Shown here piece after piece: positions 52,896-62,669 of a stretch of DNA of 64,000 bases; position 1 is the first letter of the stretch, and the number at the start of each line of letters is the position of its first letter. Source of the DNA: Bacteroidota bacterium (lineage in GTDB: Bacteria; Bacteroidota; Bacteroidia; B-17B0; Aurantibacillaceae); assembly GCA_013298715.1 (NCBI GenBank), contig JAAFIQ010000006.1, forward strand, positions 1 to 64,000. Direction: 5' to 3'. The notes under the pieces are model-generated. The model did not search any database and was not told the DNA's origin. It was given only the letters and a program-made list of their open reading frames with translations. The position numbers and the translations under genes were made by a program.

Positions 52896-53714
52896 CTACT
52901 TTGATAGATTAAAAACGGCAATCTCCGCTCTTGACAAAAAACGAATAGGTAAAATACTAGTACCAATACCTTTTGAAACATATAATTTATTATTGTTATA
53001 CCATCCTTTCAGATATTTCCCGCTACCTTGCGGTGTGAATGGTGCATAACCAAAAAGATTAACTTGTCCACCATGCGTATGACCTGATAAGATGAAATTG
53101 AATTCAATTTTGTTTCTCAATTTTTCTAAAATCACATCACTGTATTGAGGGCAATGGTTTAAAATAATGTGATAATCACTTTTGTTAAATTCTTTTAGTG
53201 CTAAATCAATGTCAGCATTCCCAGCCAAATAATCATCTACCCCTGTGATTGTAATTGTTTTATTATTAATCTGTAATTGACGTGACTGGTTTATAAGAAG
53301 CTCGCAATTATTTAAAGCATAAGTTAACTTCAATTCTTCTACATCAATTCTTCCCCAATATTCCCAATTACCAAGAATAGCAAACTTCTTTGTTGAATTA
53401 TCTAATCGATTTAAAAATTGATTTAAAATTTTGCAATTATCCTTGCTATCAACCGAATCACCTGTAATTACAATAAGATCAGGCTTATAATTGTTAATTT
53501 TTTTAGTTAACTTTTTAAGTTGTTTGTTTAAAGAATGAATATGAAGATCTGAAATTTGTATTATTTTCAAATCAAATTTATCATTTGTTGAGTTACCAAT
53601 TAGAAATTCATTTGTTTCAATAAAATATTTTTCAAACCAAACTGAATCAAGAATAATTAGACCTAATCCTCCTAAAATACTAGTCTTAATAAATTTTCTT
53701 CTTGTCCAAGTCAT
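52896..53714 (-). CDS. Membrane-anchored metallophosphoesterase (YkuE-like)
   Basis: The 272-aa protein has an N-terminal Arg-Arg-containing anchor (MTWTRRKFIKTSILGGLGLIIL), then calcineurin-type metal motifs: QISDLHIH, ITGDSVDS, LGNWEYW, LNHCPQYSD and SGHTHGGQ. The usual GNHD/E is here GNWEYW, a Trp in place of the His; I recall this as a recurring variant, not a lesion, but the activity is unproven. YkuE-like enzymes are tied to the cell envelope or phosphoesters of lipids. The arginine pair could be a Tat-like signal. Confidence 0.88.
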   Translation of the reverse strand: MTWTRRKFIKTSILGGLGLIILDSVWFEKYFIETNEFLIGNSTNDKFDLKIIQISDLHIHSLNKQLKKLTKKINNYKPDLIVITGDSVDSKDNCKILNQFLNRLDNSTKKFAILGNWEYWGRIDVEELKLTYALNNCELLINQSRQLQINNKTITITGVDDYLAGNADIDLALKEFNKSDYHIILNHCPQYSDVILEKLRNKIEFNFILSGHTHGGQVNLFGYAPFTPQGSGKYLKGWYNNNKLYVSKGIGTSILPIRFLSRAEIAVFNLSK

Positions 53715-53830
53715 TCATTAAAAGTAATTCAATTAATATTTAAGTCTTGTTAATGTATCAAATTGTTAATCCTTAGATTAACTAATAATCATAAGAAGTT
53801 TCTTTATTTACCACAAAGCACTATCTCTGA

Positions 53831-56800
53831 CTACTTCCCTGCCACACCATCATTTTTTTCTTTGCTTACTTTTATCCAATAGCCTTTGTTGCGGGCGTAA
53901 ATGCTGTCGTCGTACATCGCTTCTACGTTTATGGCTGGTAAATAATATTTACCTTCGTAACTGGCATTTAAACTAAAATTAAATGTTTTGCTTTGCGTGC
54001 TTCCCAAATCAAAATAGGTAAGCACTTTATCATCTTTAGTATCTTGATAGGTGTAACTGCTATTTTTCATTGCTTCTTCGTTTTCATCCATGCGTGCGTT
54101 GTGTATTTCCCAGCCTGCTGGCACATAATTCATTAAGGCTAAATTTTTTATTTCGCCAACTAAACCTAAATTTTTTACAGTAACACTCATTTTAAAATCT
54201 GAGCCTTGCGCTAATTCCTCAACAGATAAGGCGTTTCCGTTTTTGTCTTTATACGTAACATCTATTGAAATGTTTGAATTAGCAGCTTCTTCGCTACCAA
54301 TGGCTGGTTTGCCACGTGTAATAATGCGTGCATACAACACTCCTTTGCCGTTATTTTTTACTTCAAAATTTCCCTTAGGGTTATTTTTTAAATCTAAATC
54401 AAATTGCATGATGCTTGCTTTTCCTTTTAAACTGTGCTCTTTTCCATTAATGGTAACATTGGCTTGCATGGCGCTTGGGTCGCCATACTTTTTAATGAAG
54501 TTACTTACTGCTAATAAACCATAAGCTGTGGTTTGTGTGCTTAACCATTTATTAGAGCCTAAAAATGCACTTACCTTTTTTATTTGAGCAAAGGCTTGCT
54601 GTTTTTTACCTAACATGCAAAGTGTATTTAAAATTAACGCTTCGTCTCTATCACTACTACCATAAGTATAGTAATCATAACTATAAGGTGTTACTAGTGT
54701 GTTAGCTTTTGCAATTATTTTTTCTGCTTCGCTTATTTGGCCTGCTTGAGCATAAGCAGCAGCTAACAACCAACGGCTATTGTTACTTAAGGTTGGGTAT
54801 TCGCGTAAACGGTTCATTGCACCTAGGCTTGTGTTTCCGCTTAATGCAAGTACGTACAATCGGTATGCTTGTAAATCTTCTGTACGGTACATCGTGTTTT
54901 TATTCACATCATAACTATTAGCAGTTGTTTGCATAAAGTTTAACCATTCTTTTTTAAAGTTAGATGGTAGCGTGTAGCCATTTTTTTCTGCGAGTATTAA
55001 AAAATGCCCAGCATAGGTTGTGCCCCAATCGTTCACGTCTGCTGAGCCTTGCCAGTAGCTTAAACCACCAACGGCGGTTTGAAATTTGCGTAATTCATTT
55101 ATACCGCCTTTAATGTTTTTATCAATTTCTGTTTTTTGTGCAGGCGATAAATCCATAATATCTGCTAAAAATAATTGTGCAAATACTTGTGAGGTGGTTT
55201 GCTCCACACAACCATGTGGGTAATTAATTAAATAATGCAAGCGTTCTTCTAAATTAATTGGTGGTATGGTGCTAATTTCTAACACGCCTTTGTTAGTACC
55301 ACTAAGGCCTGTAGCCGCAAATGGTTGTTTTAAAGATTGCCCACCCTCAACATAACAATCTTTAATGCTTGTTTGGTAAGGATTAGGGTTTCTAACATCT
55401 AACTCGTACTCATACGTGGTGGTGTGGCCTCCGCCTGTAGCTGTTACTTTTACTTTGGCAATACCTGTGCTATTTTTTACTTTTAAATCGAAGTAAACAT
55501 TTTTTTCATCGTCTTTTCCAACGTTTACACTTTTAACTGTTTGCCCAATTGTTTGCAAAAGCCCATTTACTTCTACTTTTACATCTGTTTTTCCAACGGC
55601 TTTATCGCCACCAAAAACACTTACTGGTAGTTTTACTTCTTCTGTAACACTTAATACGCGGGGTAGTGTTCCTAAAATCATTAATGGTGCTTTTACTGGT
55701 GTAGTTTTTTCGGCCAGACCGTAAGCTCCTTTTTTTCCAGCAATAACCATGGTTCGTACAGAGCCAACGTACATTGGCATAGTAAAATTAATGGTTTTAT
55801 TATCGCCTTTGCCTAAATGAAATGGTCCAAAAAACTTAACCATTGGTTTAAATCTATTGGCTTTTGCGCCATCTTCATCCATTTCGCTACCATCGCCACC
55901 AATGCTCAACACGCGTTCTAAATCTGCTCCAAATGCACCAATAACGTTATCAAAACAATCCCATGTTTTTACTCCTAAGGCTTCTTTTGCATAAAAAGTT
56001 GAGTGGGGATTTGGCGTTTTAAAACGTGTAATATCTAACAACCCTTCATCTACCACTGCAATGGTAAAGGCCATTTCTTTTCCGTTTTCTTCGCTTACTT
56101 TAATACTAACATTTTTTTCGGGCATTAACACTTCAGGCATTGTTATTTTAGGGCGAAGGTGTGTTTCAGGGTCGTCAATTGTAATTGGCAACACACCATA
56201 CAATCTAATTGGTAAATCGTTTGTGCGGCTATGTGGTTGCATTAAACTTACATGTAAATAAACGTTTGGCGCCATTTCTGGTTTTACTTTAAATGCAAAG
56301 GTTGTATTTCCTTTTTCAGTTTCTACCCAATGTGCTTCCATAACATGACTACCGTTTTCTATGGTAACCAAAGCGCGTCCGCCCTGCGGTGTAGGGATTT
56401 TAATTTTTACTTCTTCACCAGTTTTGTATTTAGTTTTATCTGAAGTAAAATGTAACATGTTGCTTACAATTTTATTTTCGGTGCCGCCATCACGCTCCAT
56501 CCAATTGCTCCAATCAAAATAGGTAATTTGACTGCACGAGTGTCCGCCTTCTATATCTACAACTCTTATTAGGTAACGTCCCCATTCATTTTCTTTAATA
56601 GTTACATCAACAGAAGCTTTTCCATTAACAGAATTAATTTCTTTTATTAGTATTGGTTTGTGATAATTATCGCTAGCGTAATTTGCAATTTCATCGTTGT
56701 ACTGGTCCCACCACCAACGCCAATCTAATTTATACAGTTCAAATTTTAAGTTAGAAACAGAGGTTGGTTTTCCAGTATAATCAACTGTTGCAATATCTAT

Positions 56801-59464
56801 TTTATGGGTTTTACCCGTGTACAAAATTCCAGAGCCGCTTTCTCCTTGAGGTAATTTTATACCTACATATTTTGTAAATGGCGAGTAGTCGATAGAAAAT
56901 CTATCTACACTAAAAGCGCCTCCTTGTTCAAAAACACGTGTAGTGAAATTTGCTTTTAGGAATCCAGATGCGTTGGTAGCGCTTATGTTTAAAGGTACTG
57001 ATGCATTTCCTTGCTCATCCACTTTTCCATCAAATACATTTAAATTTTGTGATTCAAATCGTAAAGTTGCGTCTTGAAAATTATAATCGCCAAATTTTTC
57101 AAAATAAGTTTGCGAACTTGATAATGCTACACTAATATTTGCAGCTAAATTTTTTGCCACTGCACCAGTTAACCAATTTGTATGTAAATTTATTTTTTGC
57201 GGTTGATTGCCTACAATTAGTTTATTATCGCCAACATTTACTTCAATCTTTAATCGGTTAGGCATAATGGTTTCAATACGAATGCTTTTATTAAAACGAA
57301 CTGGCCCCACTTTAACTTCTGCACTCCACAAGCCTGTTGGGGCATTTTTATCGGTGGCGCAAGAAAAATTATAAAAACCATCGGTGCTTTTATTGTTTAT
57401 TAAGCGTTTATAAACTTGACCTTGAGGGTTGGTTAACGAAAAAATTACTGGATGGTTTGCGGGTAGGGTAGCGGTTTTATCTTCTAAAATAAAATTTAAA
57501 AATAAGCTATCTCCGGGTCTCCAAACGCCACGCTCGCCATAAATAAAGCCTTTTAAGCCCTTTTTAACTTCATCGCCACTTACATCGTACATGCTTAATG
57601 CAAGAGATGCGCCGTCATCTAATCTTAAATAAGCACGTTGTTTGTCTTTTTTTGCAACTAAGAAAGAAGCTTTACGTTTTGGTGTTACGTAAACTTGTCC
57701 TTCAGCGTTTGTTTTTACTGTTTCTAATAATTGTTTTTGAAAGTCGTATAATTCAACAGTTACATCACCTAACGGTTTTGTTGTAATTAAATCATTTATA
57801 ACGGCAAACAATGTTCCATCATTTCCTTTTTTAAGCGTTAAACCTAAATCACTTGCAATAATGTTTTTTGAAACTTTGCGGTTGTATTGTGTGTAGTAAT
57901 AATTTTTGCAAGGATTATCACGGTCTTCCCAGCTGCTACCATCGTAATCTCCTTCGCCATAATAATCATACGAATAATCATCGTAATAATAGCCAAAACT
58001 TTCTTCGTCAGTATCTTCATCTGTTGGTTTTATTTCTTGCATTTCGAATTTACTATCGTTGCTGTTTCCAACACAAGGGTATGTTGAATAATCTTTTTTA
58101 ATGCTCAACGTTACACGATATATAGCGCCTGGTTCTGGTTTAATCAACGTGCTAATGTCTAAAGCGGTTTTCTTCCAAACGCTAAAATCTGATGGGTTTG
58201 TGATTCCAAGATTCACTCTTTTTTCAAGAATTTTTTTACCAACTTGTGCTAGTTGAGAACCTCCATTCATGTCATTGTTTTGTAAAAATTGTAACACGTT
58301 GTTTTCGTATATGCGAATAATTTTTACATCAACTGCTTTTAAATTAACCGTTTCAAAAGGAATGGTAATACCATTTGTAGAAGGTAAAATATTTCCATCG
58401 CCAACAAAGCGCATGGCTGGCTTAACTTGAGAGAACACAATGTTTTGTTCTATTTTTTTTGAGATAACCCCCGATTTACTATCTCTAACACCAGTATTTA
58501 CAGTTAATACATAAGAACCAGGATTGGTTTCGTTTGGATAAATAAATACCTGATTATTCGCAACAATATATTTTACTTCATTAATTCCACCAATATTTAT
58601 TAAGCCTTCGAGGGATTGGTTAGGATCGATAGGATTAGAAAAATTTAAAGCAACAAATTGGTCGTTATCGTTTTCGATACTGGTAGATAACAATTTAAAA
58701 TTTGAATTTTGTGGCACAACTAAATCCTTATTTTTAGTATAATCAAGGTTTAAAGATTTACCATTGCAAAGTAATTGTAAGTTGTTTTCGCCACTATTAG
58801 GCCTTTCAATACTATCAATTAAAAATTGATGTGTTGTTCCTTTTTCGTTATGGTTCCATTTTATGTTTAAATTTTTTCCTTCGTAATTTGCCAATAAAGT
58901 TTTTTCAATTAGTTCATTCTCTACAAAATCTGCACTATTAACGCTTCCACTCATGAAGTAATAATCAAAATCATTAGAATTATAACATTTTAAATCAGAG
59001 TAAACAGCTTGAATGGACTGGTTTACGGTTTGAAATTCAAATTCAAAATCTTTTAATTCGCTTTTTACATCAGTCAGTTTACTTAGGTGAAAAGTAGCTT
59101 TGTATTTTTCGCCTTGTGGTAATCTATTTGTTGGTTTAAATTCTAAATTTTGTCCATCTTTCCACACAAGGGTTCCTTCTATGTTAGGGCTAAAAGAAAT
59201 TAATTCTTCTTTTATTGGAACATTAAGTTCGGTGGTGGCGTTAAGTTCGTTTGCTAACTTAATTTTTATGGTTGAATTACTTGAAATAAAACCAGTGGTA
59301 AATGCGCTAATGTAATTAGCAAATTCAGGATTTATTTGCGCGTTGGAATAAGTTACTGAATTGTTTCTTAATGTTTTTAAAGAATCATGTTTATTGTAAA
59401 TAAAAACACATGCTCCAGTAATGGCCACGCCAACTGTAATTAACTTAATTTTTTGTAATACCAT
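53831..59464 (-). CDS. Large alpha-2-macroglobulin-like protein
   Basis: The 1877-aa protein is a bacterial alpha-2-macroglobulin, a periplasmic protease trap. It has an N-terminal hydrophobic signal (weak lipobox-like ITGAC, Cys at 19), many macroglobulin beta domains, and the thioester motif GCVEQ with Cys1419 and Gln1422, followed by the alpha-helical thioester domain and the receptor-like C-terminus (EVKNNGKGVLYARI and STQSKTFNFSLNA). It is longer than E. coli YfhM (about 1650 aa). A segment around residues 481-520 is extremely rich in Asp, Glu and Tyr (YYYDDYSYDYY), an unusual insert. The usual partner pbpC is not adjacent. The bait-region target is unknown. Confidence 0.93.
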   Translation of the reverse strand: MVLQKIKLITVGVAITGACVFIYNKHDSLKTLRNNSVTYSNAQINPEFANYISAFTTGFISSNSTIKIKLANELNATTELNVPIKEELISFSPNIEGTLVWKDGQNLEFKPTNRLPQGEKYKATFHLSKLTDVKSELKDFEFEFQTVNQSIQAVYSDLKCYNSNDFDYYFMSGSVNSADFVENELIEKTLLANYEGKNLNIKWNHNEKGTTHQFLIDSIERPNSGENNLQLLCNGKSLNLDYTKNKDLVVPQNSNFKLLSTSIENDNDQFVALNFSNPIDPNQSLEGLINIGGINEVKYIVANNQVFIYPNETNPGSYVLTVNTGVRDSKSGVISKKIEQNIVFSQVKPAMRFVGDGNILPSTNGITIPFETVNLKAVDVKIIRIYENNVLQFLQNNDMNGGSQLAQVGKKILEKRVNLGITNPSDFSVWKKTALDISTLIKPEPGAIYRVTLSIKKDYSTYPCVGNSNDSKFEMQEIKPTDEDTDEESFGYYYDDYSYDYYGEGDYDGSSWEDRDNPCKNYYYTQYNRKVSKNIIASDLGLTLKKGNDGTLFAVINDLITTKPLGDVTVELYDFQKQLLETVKTNAEGQVYVTPKRKASFLVAKKDKQRAYLRLDDGASLALSMYDVSGDEVKKGLKGFIYGERGVWRPGDSLFLNFILEDKTATLPANHPVIFSLTNPQGQVYKRLINNKSTDGFYNFSCATDKNAPTGLWSAEVKVGPVRFNKSIRIETIMPNRLKIEVNVGDNKLIVGNQPQKINLHTNWLTGAVAKNLAANISVALSSSQTYFEKFGDYNFQDATLRFESQNLNVFDGKVDEQGNASVPLNISATNASGFLKANFTTRVFEQGGAFSVDRFSIDYSPFTKYVGIKLPQGESGSGILYTGKTHKIDIATVDYTGKPTSVSNLKFELYKLDWRWWWDQYNDEIANYASDNYHKPILIKEINSVNGKASVDVTIKENEWGRYLIRVVDIEGGHSCSQITYFDWSNWMERDGGTENKIVSNMLHFTSDKTKYKTGEEVKIKIPTPQGGRALVTIENGSHVMEAHWVETEKGNTTFAFKVKPEMAPNVYLHVSLMQPHSRTNDLPIRLYGVLPITIDDPETHLRPKITMPEVLMPEKNVSIKVSEENGKEMAFTIAVVDEGLLDITRFKTPNPHSTFYAKEALGVKTWDCFDNVIGAFGADLERVLSIGGDGSEMDEDGAKANRFKPMVKFFGPFHLGKGDNKTINFTMPMYVGSVRTMVIAGKKGAYGLAEKTTPVKAPLMILGTLPRVLSVTEEVKLPVSVFGGDKAVGKTDVKVEVNGLLQTIGQTVKSVNVGKDDEKNVYFDLKVKNSTGIAKVKVTATGGGHTTTYEYELDVRNPNPYQTSIKDCYVEGGQSLKQPFAATGLSGTNKGVLEISTIPPINLEERLHYLINYPHGCVEQTTSQVFAQLFLADIMDLSPAQKTEIDKNIKGGINELRKFQTAVGGLSYWQGSADVNDWGTTYAGHFLILAEKNGYTLPSNFKKEWLNFMQTTANSYDVNKNTMYRTEDLQAYRLYVLALSGNTSLGAMNRLREYPTLSNNSRWLLAAAYAQAGQISEAEKIIAKANTLVTPYSYDYYTYGSSDRDEALILNTLCMLGKKQQAFAQIKKVSAFLGSNKWLSTQTTAYGLLAVSNFIKKYGDPSAMQANVTINGKEHSLKGKASIMQFDLDLKNNPKGNFEVKNNGKGVLYARIITRGKPAIGSEEAANSNISIDVTYKDKNGNALSVEELAQGSDFKMSVTVKNLGLVGEIKNLALMNYVPAGWEIHNARMDENEEAMKNSSYTYQDTKDDKVLTYFDLGSTQSKTFNFSLNASYEGKYYLPAINVEAMYDDSIYARNKGYWIKVSKEKNDGVAGK

Positions 59465-59549
59465 AATTGATTGGATAATAGGTGAAATTAGCTTTTTAAA
59501 GCCATTGTGAAATTTTATTTGCTAACAAAATTTTGCAGGAATGTTAGGA

Positions 59550-60686
59550 TTATTTGCCTAAAACCATTTTAAATTCTTTTGTCCAACTTTCCCAATTATT
59601 CGAATTTTCGTATACCTCTCTCGCAGATTTTCTAAGTTCGAAAAAGGCAGGAATATCTGTGATAAAAGATTCTATCTTTTTTGCGTATTCTGATCCATCA
59701 TCGTTATATTCTATTAAAAAACCATTCTTACCTTCAATTAAATGCCCTGCTACACCACCTGTATTGCTAACCAAACAAGGTATTCCAAAGGCGCTCGCCT
59801 CGTTAATAACAATGGGTGTGCAATCAAAGCGTGTAGGCAATATAAGGCATTGATGTTCACTTAAAATCGATTTCAGTTTTTCTTGTCCAGCGGCGGTGTT
59901 TTTATCAATAAACGAAATAATTGTTATGCAATCTAACGACTGATTTAATTTTGGAGTGCATCCAACAATTGTAAAATTCACATTATAACCTTTGTTTTTA
60001 AGTATATTAAAGGCTTGTAGTGCAGCAGGACCACCTTTTTCTTCCCAATAAACGCCAATAAATAAAAGCTTAAACGTAGTAAAAGGTTGTTCTAAATTTA
60101 ATTCGTTTTGAGTTGGGAGTAGTTCAAAATTAGCACCGTAAGGAAATTGGAACACTTTTGATTGGTAGGTAACATAATCTTTTAAAACAGAATTGTAGCA
60201 CCAACTTGAAGACACAATTATTTTTGAACTTTTTTGAAGTGCCAGTTGTTCTACTCTGTTACTTTGATATTTAGACCAACGAGTAAGCTTTCTAAGCGCC
60301 TTATGGTAATTTAAGCAGGCTGCTATGGTTCCATCAGTTATATAAATAATAGGAATTTCAGTTTTAAGGTAAGCAATTTCGCAACTGGCTGCTGGTGCTA
60401 TTATGAAGTCAAACTTTTTAGGTGTAATTTTTCTTTCAAAGTAAAGTGCATAAAATTTGCTAAGCACTATACTATGTCTGTAATTATAGCGTTTATTGAA
60501 TAACTTTAAACAGAATTGATTAATAAATTTAAGCCAAAGTAATAAAATTTTAGGTTGGTATGGTCCTAAAATTTCAACTGTACCTAGTTTTTGAAGCGAA
60601 GTGTAAATCGAATAATGTGTTCCGCTCCAAACCCTTTTATTTAAAGGATTTTCAGATGATAAGTATGCAAATTTTAAAGCTTCCAA
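59550..60686 (-). CDS. Glycosyltransferase (GT4 family)
   Basis: The 378-aa protein is a GT-B glycosyltransferase. It begins FAYLSSENPLNKRVWSGTHYSIY, has a donor half with KLLFIGVYWEEKGGPAALQAF and the E-x7-E-like motif VINEASAFGIPCLVSNTGG. It is soluble, with no membrane helices. It is divergent from the right-hand glycosyltransferases, and together they look like a surface-polysaccharide cluster. A promoter-like sequence lies just upstream on its strand. Confidence 0.88.
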   Translation of the reverse strand: MEALKFAYLSSENPLNKRVWSGTHYSIYTSLQKLGTVEILGPYQPKILLLWLKFINQFCLKLFNKRYNYRHSIVLSKFYALYFERKITPKKFDFIIAPAASCEIAYLKTEIPIIYITDGTIAACLNYHKALRKLTRWSKYQSNRVEQLALQKSSKIIVSSSWCYNSVLKDYVTYQSKVFQFPYGANFELLPTQNELNLEQPFTTFKLLFIGVYWEEKGGPAALQAFNILKNKGYNVNFTIVGCTPKLNQSLDCITIISFIDKNTAAGQEKLKSILSEHQCLILPTRFDCTPIVINEASAFGIPCLVSNTGGVAGHLIEGKNGFLIEYNDDGSEYAKKIESFITDIPAFFELRKSAREVYENSNNWESWTKEFKMVLGK

Positions 60687-60694
60687 ATAAATAG

Positions 60695-60725
60695 TAAATT
60701 TACAAGGTTAATTTATAAATTCAAA
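60695..60725 (-). promoter_or_regulatory. Candidate promoter of the GT4 gene
   Basis: On the minus strand TTTG (60725-60722) is followed after 19 bp by TAAATTTA (60702-60695), one mismatch from TAnnTTTG. Transcription would start near 60689, almost at the ATG, so the leader would be only a few bases. Confidence 0.4.
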
Positions 60726-60804
60726 GGATGATTGTTATATCACTGTTATTAAAGCATAAATAAAAACGAATTAAAATAAGTTATAGCCTTTAAATAATAA
60801 AAAA

Positions 60805-61566
60805 TTGAAATTTTCTATCATCATACCATCTTACAATCAGCCTGAGTTTATTGAACAAACACTTAAAAATACCGTAGCTATAAAAAATTTAAGTGGTATA
60901 AATGGTTGTGAAGTAGAAATTTTATTGTTTGATAGCAATTCTAAAAAAGAAGTACAAGCTATAATTGAAAAATACAAACATAAATTGGATGTGGTTGAAA
61001 TTGCCAAAGACAAAGGACAATACGATGCCATTAACAAAGGAATTTTAAAATGTACAGGTGATTATTGGACATGGTTGAACACAGATGATTTATTGAATGT
61101 TGAAGGTTTTTTTGAATTGGTTAAATTATTAAAACAAAAGCCCGATATTGATTATATTTATGGTGGCATAAATCATATTGATGCTGAAGGTAATTTGCTA
61201 AAGTATTATAAACCATATAAAGTTAGCTTTAAAAGAATGGCTACCCATACCCCAGGCATATTTCAGCAAGGTTCTTTTTTTAGAACAGAATTTACAAAAA
61301 AAGTAGGTTTTTTGAACACTTATAATTGTTGTTTTGATTATGATTATGTATTACGGGTACTGCAAGCTAACGCTAATATGTATGTTTGCGATTTTTTGGT
61401 AGCAGATTTTAGACATCATAATCTATCTAAAACGGGCAGTATTATTCCTGTTTTTATTAAAGAACAACTTACAATTAGTGAAAAATATGGACGTAAATGG
61501 TTTCATTTTTTATCTTGGTTTTCTCACTTACGATTAATCAAACACAAATTGTTTCCACGCAAATGA
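60805..61566 (+). CDS. Glycosyltransferase family 2
   Basis: The 253-aa protein starts with TTG 60805 and opens directly with the GT2 motif FSIIIPSYNQPEFIEQTL. The donor-site segment is FDSNSKKEVQA, with the metal-binding NTDD in WLNTDDLLN, followed by GGINHIDAEGNLL and DYDYVLRVLQ. The start codon is needed to keep the first strand; no ATG is closer. It is soluble and overlaps the next gene (ATGA). Like its neighbours it is probably a sugar-adding enzyme of capsule or O-antigen. Confidence 0.9.
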   Translation: MKFSIIIPSYNQPEFIEQTLKNTVAIKNLSGINGCEVEILLFDSNSKKEVQAIIEKYKHKLDVVEIAKDKGQYDAINKGILKCTGDYWTWLNTDDLLNVEGFFELVKLLKQKPDIDYIYGGINHIDAEGNLLKYYKPYKVSFKRMATHTPGIFQQGSFFRTEFTKKVGFLNTYNCCFDYDYVLRVLQANANMYVCDFLVADFRHHNLSKTGSIIPVFIKEQLTISEKYGRKWFHFLSWFSHLRLIKHKLFPRK

Positions 61567-62669
61567 AAGTTTTACTATTATCAGATACGTACAGCGAACA
61601 TACTGAGAAGTGGGCTCTTGGTTTGGCTGATAATGGTATTGAAATTGGTTTGTTTAGTTTTAATAAAGCAACTTACCCATGGCACAATCATAAAAACATA
61701 ACTGTTTTTTTTGAACCTGATAAAAAAATTAATGCAGAAAGTACGTTTACAAAATTATCTTATGTGAAATATGTAAGTGTCTTAAAAAAAATAATAAAAC
61801 ATTTTAAACCAGATATTTTGCATGCACACTATGCCACAAGTTACGGATTGGTAGGTGCACTTAGCGGTTTTCAGCCATTCATACTTTCTGTTTGGGGGAG
61901 CGATGTTTATAATTTCCCAAAACGTTCGCGCATACACAAACGTGTTTTTCAATACAACTTAAAAAAGGCAAATGTTATATTATCAACCAGTGAAGTAATG
62001 AAGGTAGAAACCCAATTTTACACTAACAAAGAAGTATTGGTTACACCATTTGGAGTTGATACAAGTGTTTTTAAAAACGCCATAGTTCCCAATAAATTAG
62101 CCGATACTATATACATAGGCACTATAAAGCCAATAGAAGAAAAATACGGTATCGTATATATAATTGAAGCTGCCGAAATTTTATTAAAACTACATTCAAA
62201 TAAAAAATTCAAATTTTATCTTATTGGTCCTGGCTCTGATTTAGCCTACTATCAAAAAATAATTGATGAAAAAAAATTAACAGAGCATTTTGTTATTACG
62301 GATAGAATACCTTTTAGTGAAATAGCGAATTACCACAATCTTTTAGATGTATTTTTAAACGTAAGTATTGATGATAGTGAAAGTTTTGGTGTAGCAGCTG
62401 TTGAAGCAATGGCTTGCGAAAAGCCTGTTATAGTAACAGATGTAGGGGGGTTAAAAGAAGTGGTAAACGAAGGAGAATTTGGAATTATAGTTCCAAAAAT
62501 GAACGCTGAAGCAATTGCCAATGCAGTAGAAACAATTTTAGAAAGAGATAACACTCATTCAGGTAAGGCTGCCAGAGAGCATGTTTTAAAGCATTACGAT
62601 TGGCAAAATAATTTAAAATACATGATTAGTATTTATAATAACTTAATTAAAGATAAAAATGGTATCTAA
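61563..62669 (+). CDS. Glycosyltransferase (GT4 family)
   Basis: From ATG 61563 the protein is 368 aa; the longer frame from 61497 would add a spurious hydrophobic extension overlapping the previous gene. It begins KVLLLSDTYSEHTEKWALGLA, and contains HAHYATSYGLVGALSG, SVWGSDVYNFPKRS and the catalytic-end motif VEAMACEKPVIVTDVGGLKEV, with E-x7-E. It is a GT-B enzyme using a nucleotide sugar. Its stop lies inside the start of the next gene (11-bp overlap), so they are co-translated. Confidence 0.92.
   Translation: MKVLLLSDTYSEHTEKWALGLADNGIEIGLFSFNKATYPWHNHKNITVFFEPDKKINAESTFTKLSYVKYVSVLKKIIKHFKPDILHAHYATSYGLVGALSGFQPFILSVWGSDVYNFPKRSRIHKRVFQYNLKKANVILSTSEVMKVETQFYTNKEVLVTPFGVDTSVFKNAIVPNKLADTIYIGTIKPIEEKYGIVYIIEAAEILLKLHSNKKFKFYLIGPGSDLAYYQKIIDEKKLTEHFVITDRIPFSEIANYHNLLDVFLNVSIDDSESFGVAAVEAMACEKPVIVTDVGGLKEVVNEGEFGIIVPKMNAEAIANAVETILERDNTHSGKAAREHVLKHYDWQNNLKYMISIYNNLIKDKNGI

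Noticed and set aside
57868-58101. Plus-strand His/Ile-rich frames inside the macroglobulin gene
   Set aside because: They are antisense shadows of the Asp/Tyr-rich insert of the real gene on the minus strand.
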